A stretch of DNA of 32,078 bases, from positions 1 to 32,078 of the forward strand of contig JANMKR010000087.1 of the NCBI GenBank assembly GCA_031372145.1, in the 5' to 3' direction. This DNA comes from CALMEC01 sp031372145. Lineage in GTDB: Bacteria; Actinomycetota; Thermoleophilia; Miltoncostaeales; Miltoncostaeaceae. Within the stretch, counting starts at the first letter, position 1, and each line of letters begins with the position of its first letter. The notes below the pieces were generated by a model. It had not been told where the DNA came from. It did not search any database and worked only from the letters and a program-made list of their open reading frames with translations. Positions 16,822 to 24,481 of the stretch are shown here, piece by piece. The translations under genes and the position numbers were made by a program.

Positions 16822-17841
16822 ATGCGCGCAGCCATCTACCACGGAGCGGGGCGAATCACGCTCGAGGACGTCCCCAAGCCGCAGATCGGCGAGGGTGAGC
16901 TGCTGGTGCGCATGACCGCGTGCGGTTTGTGCGGCAGCGATCTGATGCGGTGGTACCAGGATCCGCGGGCGCCGGTGGTGCTGGGACACGAGCCGGTCGG
17001 GACCGTTGCCGAAGTGGGGGAGGGCGCATCGTTTGCCGTGGGGTCGCGCGTGTTCGTGCACCACCATGTGCCGTGTTTCGAGTGCCACCTGTGCCGACAG
17101 GGCCGGCACACCCTGTGCGGTACGTTCAAGTCGACCCGGATCGATCCAGGTGGACTCGCCGAGTTCATCCGGGTGCCCGCCGAGAACGTCCGCGCGGACG
17201 TGCTGGCGCTCCCTGACGCGCTTGATGACGTGACCGCGACGCTGATCGAACCGGTTGCGTGCATTGTGCGCGGGCAGCGCCAAGCCGGTGTCGGACTCGG
17301 ATCGCGCGTTGCGGTGGTGGGCGCGGGATCGATGGGGCTCCTTCAAATCCAGGTTGCCCGAGCCCGTGGCGCCGAAGCGGTCGTGGTGCTCGAACCCAAC
17401 CCGGCTCGGCGCGAAGGCGCGGCCCGCCTCGGCGCCATCACCCCGGACGGCCTGGATGCCCCGGCGATGCGCGAGGCCCTTGGCGGAGCGCTCGCCGACC
17501 AGGTCTTCGTGTGCACGCACGATCATGGGGCGATCGCCGAAGCCCTGCACATGGCCGGTCCCGCCGGCGTCGTCCAGCTGTTTGCGCCGACCCAGCCGGG
17601 CGAGCGCGTGCCGCTCGACCTGGGAGCGATCTTCTTTCGTGAGGTCACGCTCCAGTCCACCTACTCGGCGGGACCCGACGACACCCGTGCGGCGCTCGAC
17701 CTGCTGGCCGCCGGGCGCATCGACACCGACTCCGTCATCTCGCATCGTTTGCCCCTGGAACGTGCCGACGAGGCCTATCGAATGGCCGCGACGGGCGAGG
17801 CACTCAAGGTCGTGGTGCAGGTTTCAGAAGATTCCATGTAA
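16822..17841 (+). CDS. zinc-dependent medium-chain dehydrogenase (threonine/sorbitol dehydrogenase-like)
   Basis: A 339-residue MDR enzyme. Catalytic zinc ligands: Cys37 (CGLCGSD), His56 and Glu57 (LGHEPVG). All four structural zinc cysteines are present (Cys85, 88, 91, 99 in PCFECHLCRQGRHTLC), unlike the dehydrogenase at 3835. IEPVACIVRG supplies the usual Glu near the zinc, and VAVVGAGSMGLLQIQVA is the NAD-binding loop. It resembles L-threonine 3-dehydrogenase, sorbitol dehydrogenase and other polyol dehydrogenases; the substrate is not assignable. The start is the ATG directly behind a TAGCAT box with no ribosome binding site. It follows the hydrolase gene by 114 bases but seems to have its own promoter. 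Confidence 0.85.
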   Translation: MRAAIYHGAGRITLEDVPKPQIGEGELLVRMTACGLCGSDLMRWYQDPRAPVVLGHEPVGTVAEVGEGASFAVGSRVFVHHHVPCFECHLCRQGRHTLCGTFKSTRIDPGGLAEFIRVPAENVRADVLALPDALDDVTATLIEPVACIVRGQRQAGVGLGSRVAVVGAGSMGLLQIQVARARGAEAVVVLEPNPARREGAARLGAITPDGLDAPAMREALGGALADQVFVCTHDHGAIAEALHMAGPAGVVQLFAPTQPGERVPLDLGAIFFREVTLQSTYSAGPDDTRAALDLLAAGRIDTDSVISHRLPLERADEAYRMAATGEALKVVVQVSEDSM

Positions 17842-18026
17842 GGGTTGTGTTCGGGCGATCCCCGGTGCTCCAAGGGCGTCAAATCCCCTGCTACATTCGA
17901 CCTTGGTTCAGGTGTCGGGGTGGCGAACCGGCAGTGGTTCCTCCTGTTGGAACGGCGTGTCATCCGCGCCCAAACGGTCGCGCCGCTCGGCCTGACGGCG
18001 ACTTACAAAGCCATTACATCCGGGGC

Positions 18027-18053
18027 TCAAGATCGACTGCGCCCTGCCGATAG
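18027..18053 (+). promoter_or_regulatory. FliA/WhiG (sigma28)-like promoter
   Basis: TCAAGATC (18027-18034), an 11-base spacer, then GCCGATAG (18046-18053). The sigma28 consensus is TAAAGTTT-N11-GCCGATAA, so the -10 matches at seven of eight positions with exact spacing. The predicted transcript starts near 18060 and leads to the small exported protein at 18095. The remainder of the 17842-18094 gap shows only short inverted repeats. Confidence 0.5.
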
Positions 18054-18094
18054 GTCTCGTACAGATTGGTTCTCGTCCTCCTGGGGGTTTTGAG

Positions 18095-18346
18095 TTGCGG
18101 ATCAAGAGCATGGCAATCGCAGTGGTGGTCCTGGCAATCGGCGCGGCTCCGGCCGTGGCGGCTCAGGAGAACGCATTGCGGACGGCGCCCAGGTCCGTCG
18201 TCAGGCCCATCGCCGTGGTGGCGCCTTCACCCGCCGCCGTGGTCATTCGACCCGCTGCGGTCTGGATTCCCGTGCCGGCGGCCGGCATCAAGTGGATGGC
18301 TCCGGTCCCCAAGCCCGCGGCCGTCAGGTCCGCACGTCTGCGCTAG
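18095..18346 (+). CDS. small exported protein, Ala/Val/Pro-rich, unknown function
   Basis: An 83-residue protein not recognised. The N-terminus MRIKSMAIAVVVLAIGAAPA followed by VAAQEN is a clear signal peptide: basic n-region, hydrophobic core and AVA cleavage site around residue 22. The mature part, about 60 residues, is built from Ala, Val and Pro with scattered Arg/Lys (VVRPIAVVAPSPAAVVIRPA, then WIPVPAAG) and has no cysteine. TTG 18095 is preferred because it keeps the Arg/Lys n-region and has GGGGG six bases upstream; ATG 18110 would drop both. A sigma28-like promoter lies 40 bases upstream, so expression may track motility or differentiation. It ends before a terminator-like hairpin. 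It could be an envelope or surface peptide. Confidence 0.6.
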   Translation: MRIKSMAIAVVVLAIGAAPAVAAQENALRTAPRSVVRPIAVVAPSPAAVVIRPAAVWIPVPAAGIKWMAPVPKPAAVRSARLR

Positions 18347-18373
18347 CGCATTCGCTCATCTCAGCTGGTCGGA

Positions 18374-18398
18374 TGGTCCCGTGGGTTTTCCGGGGCCA
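18374..18398. terminator. terminator-like hairpin between convergent genes
   Basis: TGGTCCCG (18374-18381) pairs with CGGGGCCA (18391-18398), eight pairs including one G-U, around a nine-base T-rich loop. It lies between the end of the exported-protein gene and the end of the leftward cupin gene. Only a short T-rich stretch follows. Confidence 0.4.
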
Positions 18399-18414
18399 TT
18401 CCTCGTGAACGGGC

Positions 18415-18786
18415 TCATGACGAGGGGGAAGGCACGGCCCGGTCGGCGAGCGCCGTGCAGAGAAACTCAAGCGGCGTGTCACCCACGGTCCGCAGTTGGT
18501 GGACCTCGTTCGCTGAGACGAACACCACGTCGCCGGAACCGGCCTCGGTCAGCGTGTCGCCCAGCCGCACCTCGGTGCGGCCATGCAGCACCATGATCGC
18601 GTGTTCGTGAGGATGCTGCTCCAGGGCTGACGCGCCACCCACGGGGATCGTGAAGTAGCGCAGCTCGACCTGGGTCGCGCCGTCATCGCGCCCCACAAGG
18701 ATCTGCCGCGTGGCACCGGACGTGTACTGCCGGGCCGCAACGCCGTCCCAGGCGCCGTGCGCATCGCGGTGTCGCACGAATCCCAT
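18415..18786 (-). CDS. cupin-domain protein
   Basis: A 123-residue single-domain cupin. The first cupin motif is ALEQHPHEHAIMVLHGRTEV, with His58, His60 and His62 available for metal, and the second is GDVVFVSANEVHQLRTVGD, with His96. Small cupins of this kind may be isomerases, dioxygenases or sensors; the sequence does not decide. The C-terminal few residues are low complexity. ATG 18786 has no ribosome binding site but follows TAAGCT by six bases on the minus strand, so the mRNA is probably leaderless. It stands alone, convergent with the small exported protein and divergent from the tRNA genes. Confidence 0.8.
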   Translation of the reverse strand: MGFVRHRDAHGAWDGVAARQYTSGATRQILVGRDDGATQVELRYFTIPVGGASALEQHPHEHAIMVLHGRTEVRLGDTLTEAGSGDVVFVSANEVHQLRTVGDTPLEFLCTALADRAVPSPSS

Positions 18787-18792
18787 CGGCGG

Positions 18793-18798
18793 AGCTTA
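18793..18798 (-). promoter_or_regulatory. -10 element of a probable leaderless promoter (cupin gene)
   Basis: On the minus strand TAAGCT ends six bases before ATG 18786. It fits the TAnnnT pattern seen before four other genes of this window. Confidence 0.45.
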
Positions 18799-18937
18799 GT
18801 GGGAGTGGTCGCCAGCCCGTCTGGGATCAGGTCCAGGGACGCCGGCGGGCGGCGTGTGTTGCAGGTCGCGGGCTCGGCGGGGCGGGGCGCTGCAGGTGCG
18901 CTATCATCGCCCGGCCGGACAGGATCCGGTGCCCACG

Positions 18938-19010
18938 GTGAACGTAGCTCAGTTGGTAGAGCTCCTGGTTGTGGTCCAGGCGGCCGAGGGTTCGAGTCCC
19001 TCCGTTCACC
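18938..19010 (+). tRNA. tRNA-His (anticodon GTG)
   Basis: A full cloverleaf: acceptor GTGAACG pairs with CGTTCAC (19003-19009); D arm GCTCAGTTGGTAGAGC; anticodon GTG at 18971-18973 in a CCTGG/CCAGG stem; T arm GAGGGTTCGAGTCCCTC. The genome encodes the extra 5' G (18937) that pairs with discriminator C73 (19010), the identity mark of tRNA-His. CCA is not encoded. Confidence 0.97.
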
Positions 19011-19030
19011 CTGATGGACCGGCACACCTT

Positions 19031-19112
19031 GCGGGTGTGGCGGAATCGGCAGACGCGCTAGGTTTAGGTCCTAGTGGGGCAACCCGTGGAGGTTCAAATC
19101 CTCTCACCCGCA
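19031..19112 (+). tRNA. tRNA-Leu (anticodon TAG)
   Basis: Acceptor GCGGGTG pairs with CACCCGC (19105-19111), with discriminator A at 19112. The anticodon stem CTAGG/CCTAG encloses TTTAGGT with anticodon TAG at 19065-19067, reading CUA and CUN leucine codons. The long variable arm (about TGGGGCAACCCGT) is typical of tRNA-Leu. CCA is not encoded. It lies 20 bases after tRNA-His and 16 before tig. Confidence 0.97.
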
Positions 19113-19128
19113 CTCACCATTTGAGGAT

Positions 19129-20535
19129 ATGACGATAACGGCAGAGGTCGTTCCGCTCGAGGACAACCGCGTACGTCTCGACGTCGCGGTTCCCAAGGAC
19201 GAGGTCGACAAGAAAATTGACCGCACGGCCCGGCGAATGGGTCGTGAAATCCGCGTACCCGGGTTCCGTCCCGGCAAGGTTCCGGCGAACGTGGTCTTCC
19301 AGCGGTTCGGACGCGAGGCCATCATCGACCAGATGCTGCGCGACTCGCTGGCCGAGTGGTACTCGCAGGCGGTCGTCGACACCGGCATCCGCCCGATCGA
19401 CGATCCCGATGTGGACCTGCCTGACGCACCCCCGGGCGATGACGGGTTCACCTTCACCGCGACCGTGCGGCTGCGCCCCACGGCGAAGCTCGGCGCGTAC
19501 AAGGGGCTCGATATCGCGAAGGGCGAACCCGAGGTCGAGGCAGACGCCCTCCAGGCCGAGATCGACAAGCTGCGCGAGATGGTCGCCCGGCTCGATCCGG
19601 TGGAGCGTCCCGTCGAGCGCGGCGACTTCGTCACGCTCGACTTCGACGGCACCGTCGACGGCGAACCGCTCCCCAGCGCAAGCGCCCGTGACTACCTGGT
19701 CGAGGTCGGCGGAACGCGTCTGGTCGGCGGATTCTCGGATCGGCTCCCCGGCATGGCCGTCGGCGACACCAAGACGTTTCCCGTGGACTATCCGGAGACT
19801 GACGGGCGCAGCGAGTTGTCCGGAAAGACGGTCAGGTACACGGTCACGCTGAAGGGCGTGCAGGCCAAGATCATGCCCGAGGTCAACGACGCACTGGCCA
19901 CACAGGTCAGTGAGTTCGAGACCTGGGACGAGCTTCACGCCGACGTGGAGCGACTGTTGCACGAACAGGCTCAGGCCGAGGTCGACGAGTTGTTTCGCCG
20001 GGCGGTCATCGACGCGGCCGTCGCCTCGGCGACCATCGACGTGCCCGACGTGATGATCCGCAACCGCGTCGACGCGATCCTGAACGAAACCGCGCACCGA
20101 CTCCCTCAAGGCGTCACGTTCGCCGACTACCTGCGGGCCACCGGCCGCACGCTCGACCAGACACGGGCCGAGCTCGCGCCCGATGCCGAGATGGCGATCA
20201 AACGGGAACTCGTGGTCGAGGCCGTTGCAGAAACCGAATCGATTGCAATCAGCGACGAGGAAGTCGAGGCCCAGGTCCGAAATGATGCTCTGGCCGCAGG
20301 GCGTGACCCTGAGGCACTCCTCGCCGACCTGCGTAAGGCAGACGGCGTCGAGACACTTCGCGACGACCTGGTGATGCGGAAAGCTGTGGACTTCCTGATC
20401 GAACAGACCAATGCCATCCCCGTCGGGCTTGCCGAGGCACGCGAGCGTCTGTGGACGCCCGAAACACCGAAAGTCCCCGAAGGCGGGCTGTGGACCCCAG
20501 GTCAGCCCAAGCCGAAGCCCACGAAAGGCGTCTAG
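19129..20535 (+). CDS. tig: trigger factor (ribosome-bound chaperone, peptidyl-prolyl isomerase)
   Basis: A 468-residue trigger factor that binds the ribosomal exit site and shields nascent chains. The ribosome-binding signature GFRPGKVP is at residues 45-52. The FKBP-type domain follows (VERGDFVTLDFDGTVDGEPL, VGGFSDRLPGMAVGDTKTF), then the helical substrate-binding domain to about residue 435. The last 30 residues are unusual: LWTP occurs twice (441-444 and 454-457) in a Pro/Lys-rich tail. ATG 19129 has a TGAGGAT site directly upstream. It is the first gene of the tig-clpP-clpX block, close behind two tRNA genes. The stop codon is followed at once by a large inverted repeat. Confidence 0.96.
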   Translation: MTITAEVVPLEDNRVRLDVAVPKDEVDKKIDRTARRMGREIRVPGFRPGKVPANVVFQRFGREAIIDQMLRDSLAEWYSQAVVDTGIRPIDDPDVDLPDAPPGDDGFTFTATVRLRPTAKLGAYKGLDIAKGEPEVEADALQAEIDKLREMVARLDPVERPVERGDFVTLDFDGTVDGEPLPSASARDYLVEVGGTRLVGGFSDRLPGMAVGDTKTFPVDYPETDGRSELSGKTVRYTVTLKGVQAKIMPEVNDALATQVSEFETWDELHADVERLLHEQAQAEVDELFRRAVIDAAVASATIDVPDVMIRNRVDAILNETAHRLPQGVTFADYLRATGRTLDQTRAELAPDAEMAIKRELVVEAVAETESIAISDEEVEAQVRNDALAAGRDPEALLADLRKADGVETLRDDLVMRKAVDFLIEQTNAIPVGLAEARERLWTPETPKVPEGGLWTPGQPKPKPTKGV

Positions 20536-20536
20536 A

Positions 20537-20734
20537 GTGCGCCGTCCCAAAGGTCTTGATGGATACCGGAGGCTGCAAAGCTCGGCTGGATTTGGAACGT
20601 TGGTCCGGGGAGCAGCAGCCTCGGGGGCTTTGTCCTCGCCTGCGCCCATATTCGCTGATATAGGCGCAGGCTGCGTCCTCGTCCAACCGGCTTTTCGCTC
20701 GCCGGATATCCACCAAACCTCTGGGACGGTGCAC
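20537..20734. repeat. imperfect inverted repeat filling the tig/clpP gap (copy A)
   Basis: The left arm from GTGCGCCGTCCC and the right arm ending GGGACGGTGCAC are imperfect inverted copies; likeness continues inward for about 50 bases with small indels. The centre holds a second hairpin, CCTGCGCC paired with GGCGCAGG. The element begins two bases after the tig stop and ends two bases before the clpP ATG, so it occupies the gap exactly. Shared landmarks with the copies at 21322 and 27037 are GGCTGC on the left, GTCCTCG near the centre, CTGCGTCC, and a TTTTCGC or TCTCGC stretch on the right. It could be a non-autonomous mobile or REP-like repeat, or a structured leader. Confidence 0.65.
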
Positions 20735-20736
20735 TG

Positions 20737-21321
20737 ATGAGTCCTCTCATCCCAATGGTCATCGAGCAGACCTCCCGTGGGGAGCGTTCGTTCGACATCT
20801 ACTCGCGGCTGCTCAACGAGCGGATCATCTTTCTGGGGACCCCGGTGGACGATCAGATCGCCAACCTGATCATCGCGCAGCTCCTGCACCTGGAGAGCGA
20901 GGACCCGGACAAGGAGATCTCGATCTACATCAACTCGCCGGGCGGGTCGGTGTACGCGGGCCTTGCGATCTACGACACGATGCAGTTCATCAAGCCAGAC
21001 GTTCAGACGATCTGTGTCGGCATCGCGATGAGCATGGGCGCCCTGCTTCTTGCGGGCGGCGCACCGGGCAAGCGGATGTCGCTGCCCAACTCCAAGATCC
21101 TGATCCACCAGGTGTCGAGCGGGTTCTCGGGCCAGGCGACGGACATCGAGATCCACGCCCGTGAGATCCTCTCCCTCCGCGCCAAGCTGGACGAGATCAT
21201 CGCCAAGCACACCGGCCAGGAGATCGAGAAGATCGCGAAGGACACGGAGCGCGACTTCTTCATGAGCGCGGACGAGGCCAAGGAGTACGGCATCATCGAC
21301 CAGGTCATCCACTCCCACTAG
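20737..21321 (+). CDS. clpP: ATP-dependent Clp protease proteolytic subunit
   Basis: A 194-residue serine protease subunit that forms the tetradecameric chamber fed by ClpX or ClpC. The catalytic triad is Ser99 (GIAMSMGA), His124 (ILIHQV) and Asp173 (TERDFF). INSPGGSVYAGLAIYDTM is the oxyanion-loop region. The N-terminus MSPLIPMVIEQTSRGERSFD is the usual actinobacterial start and supports ATG 20737, although no ribosome binding site is visible: the upstream bases belong to the right arm of an inverted repeat. Many actinobacteria carry paired clpP1-clpP2 here; only one copy is present in this locus. The downstream gene encodes its unfoldase partner. Confidence 0.96.
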   Translation: MSPLIPMVIEQTSRGERSFDIYSRLLNERIIFLGTPVDDQIANLIIAQLLHLESEDPDKEISIYINSPGGSVYAGLAIYDTMQFIKPDVQTICVGIAMSMGALLLAGGAPGKRMSLPNSKILIHQVSSGFSGQATDIEIHAREILSLRAKLDEIIAKHTGQEIEKIAKDTERDFFMSADEAKEYGIIDQVIHSH

Positions 21322-21487
21322 CAGTGGTCCGACACCGAAATAACACGGGGTTTCGCGCGGCTGCGAGCATCGCGATACGGCGTCCTCGGCATGGCAAGTA
21401 CTCCCGGTATTCGCCACGGCCTGCGTCCACCGTCTCGCTCGCTCTCGCTCACGCGAACCAGCCGGCCATTTGGCTGTCGAACCACTA
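21322..21487. repeat. imperfect inverted repeat filling the clpP/clpX gap (copy C)
   Basis: The left arm starts CAGTGGTCCGACA directly after the clpP stop; the right arm ends TGTCGAACCACTA. The arms stay alignable for about 45 bases (for example TTTCGCG on the left against CGCGAA on the right). The centre has GGCGTCCTCGG and GGCCTGCGTCC, the landmarks of copies A and B. The element ends about 22 bases before the clpX ATG and leaves its ribosome binding site free. Confidence 0.6.
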
Positions 21488-21509
21488 GCTCGGCAAAGAA
21501 GGAGCGCGC

Positions 21510-22790
<1,281 letters not shown>

Positions 22791-23028
22791 TACCCTGTTC
22801 GTCCCGCAGGTCAGGCAATGACGGCTCGTTCACCCCGAGTGTTCTCGTCCGCCGCGGGCGGCCACATGGCATTCTGGCGACGGATCCTCATCGAACGCCT
22901 TGTTGTCGAGGCGATAGCTACCGCGTCGAGCCAGACCGAAGGGTCGATGGCCGTGTGGTGAGCGTCACCGCACCCCGCTCGCCGGTGAATTCGATCGCCG
23001 AACCGGTCACATCACGTCGCGCGTGGTC

Positions 23029-23034
23029 TAGCCT
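23029..23034 (+). promoter_or_regulatory. -10 element of a probable leaderless promoter (PP2C gene)
   Basis: TAGCCT ends six bases before ATG 23041 and fits TAnnnT. No ribosome binding site is present. The preceding 240 bases after clpX show no gene and only short stems. Confidence 0.45.
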
Positions 23035-23040
23035 CGCGCA

Positions 23041-24204
23041 ATGGACGTGAGCGTCGAAGCAGCCGACGAACTCCGGGACGGCTTGCCACAGCACCTGCCG
23101 GCGCGGATCGTGGAGGCGGTGGGGCGCGCGGCCGGCTCGCCGGTCGCGCTCTACGTGATCGATGTGGATGGTTCGTTCCTCCATCTTCTGGCCGGCGACG
23201 CGAGTCATTTCCCCGAGCGTATCGACGCGCCGCTGGCGATCGGCCCCGAGCTTCCGCTCGAGGCCCTCCCCGCATTGGGGGACACGCTCTCCGACGCGCT
23301 TCCGGGAAGTTTCTGGGCCCCCTTGCTCCTCGGAAACCGCGCTCTCGGGGTGTTGATCAGCCGCAGCCGACCGACGATCGACCTTGCCGGTTCCGCCGAA
23401 CAGGCCGCGCTCGCACTCGAACTTGTGAGCGGTTACACGGATGCGGTCCATGCGGCGCGGCGGCGTCGGCAGACCCAGGCAGCGGCGGAGATTCAGCAAA
23501 ATCTTCTGCCGCCCCGATTGGCGCGTGTCGAGGGAGCGGACCTCGCCGCAGGGGTGCTGCCCGGCTACGATGTCGGAGGAGACTTTTTCGATTATGCCCA
23601 GAACCAAGACGGCGTCTGGCTGACCATCGCCGACGCTGTTGGGAAGGGAGGTCAGGCGGCCGCCCTGTCGTCGTTGGCAGTCGGAGCGTTGCGCGCCACC
23701 CGGCGGGCCGGGGGGACGCTTGAAGAGATGGCGCGCACAATGCACGAATCCATCGGTGCCGTCGGGATTCGCTTCTCTTACGTCACCGCGATCCTGGCCG
23801 TTTGGGATGCTCCGACGAGGCGTTTGCGTTGGATCAACTGCGGTCATCCGCGGCCCCTGGTGCTCGACCCAGAGGGCGACGTGCTGGAGTTGGTGGACGG
23901 AGTGGTACCCCCTCTGGGTCTCTTGGAGGACGGACGAGAGTTACAGGTGGTCGAGCGGATCCTCCCCGTAGGCGCGCGGCTCGTTCTCTACTCAGACGGA
24001 CTTTCCGAGCGGCCATTGGCCGGTCGGGGCGAACTCTTCGGCCGCGAGGGGATCATCCGGACCCTGCGGGAATGCCGACACGCGACGGCCGCAGGTACCG
24101 TGCGTGTCCTCCAGGACGCGGTTCTCGGCGCCTCTTCAGACCCCCTCCGCGACGACGCCACCCTTCTCGTCCTGGCGCTTGACCCGGACGAGACGAGCAC
24201 GTGA
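23041..24204 (+). CDS. SpoIIE-type PP2C serine phosphatase
   Basis: A 387-residue phosphatase. Residues 1-140 form a GAF-like sensory domain (VALYVIDVDGSFLHLLAGDA, FWAPLLLGNRALGVLISRSR). Residues 150-385 are a PP2C domain of the RsbU/SpoIIE class: EIQQNLLPP, YDVGGDFFDY, TIADAVGKGGQAAALSS, INCGHPRPLVL, LVLYSDGLSER and RDDATLLVL. The metal-binding aspartates (181, 198, the Asp of YSDGL, and RDDA) are all present, so it should be active. Such enzymes dephosphorylate STAS anti-anti-sigma factors in response to a signal. No kinase or STAS gene is next to it; a STAS protein is encoded at 954-1319. It interrupts the clpX-valS order, has about 250 bases of non-coding DNA on each side, and appears leaderless. 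Confidence 0.88.
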   Translation: MDVSVEAADELRDGLPQHLPARIVEAVGRAAGSPVALYVIDVDGSFLHLLAGDASHFPERIDAPLAIGPELPLEALPALGDTLSDALPGSFWAPLLLGNRALGVLISRSRPTIDLAGSAEQAALALELVSGYTDAVHAARRRRQTQAAAEIQQNLLPPRLARVEGADLAAGVLPGYDVGGDFFDYAQNQDGVWLTIADAVGKGGQAAALSSLAVGALRATRRAGGTLEEMARTMHESIGAVGIRFSYVTAILAVWDAPTRRLRWINCGHPRPLVLDPEGDVLELVDGVVPPLGLLEDGRELQVVERILPVGARLVLYSDGLSERPLAGRGELFGREGIIRTLRECRHATAAGTVRVLQDAVLGASSDPLRDDATLLVLALDPDETST

Positions 24205-24481
24205 GACGGTGGCACGAACCTCCTGTTCTCGTGCGGCCGGGGAAATGATCTGCATCGGCGGTATCGGAGGCCGCGACACTTGAGGGGTCGTTTCGACAAG
24301 GGGGTGCTCGGTGCGAGACCTGGCGCAACGGCCTGTGTCCGACACCAGGTGCGGCAACGCGGGCCAGACGTGGAAATCCAGCCGCAGTCAGCGTTTGAGT
24401 GGCCCATAGGGCCGCGAAGAGGCCGCCCAAGTGCCGTGGTGAATGCGGCGTAGAGTCCACCCGTTTCGGTAGGTTCCCCGG
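24205..24481 (+). other. 277-base non-coding leader upstream of valS
   Basis: No gene is visible. A perfect six-pair stem GCACGA/TCGTGC (24212-24217 with 24229-24234) right after the PP2C stop may act as its terminator. Near the 3' side GGCCC and GGGCC (24401-24405, 24409-24413) form another stem. TAGAGT (about 24451) and TAGGTT ending five bases before GTG 24482 are -10-like. I looked for a T-box and found no properly placed one. Confidence 0.4.

Noticed and set aside
17842..18094. Small open frame of about 80 codons before the exported protein
   Set aside because: The composition is not protein-like and the frame crosses the sigma28-like promoter; no ribosome binding site is present.
24205..24481. 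T-box riboswitch upstream of valS
   Set aside because: The only GGTGG-like string (GGTGGCAC, 24208-24215) is at the wrong end of the leader, directly after the PP2C stop, and no specifier-loop/antiterminator arrangement could be drawn.
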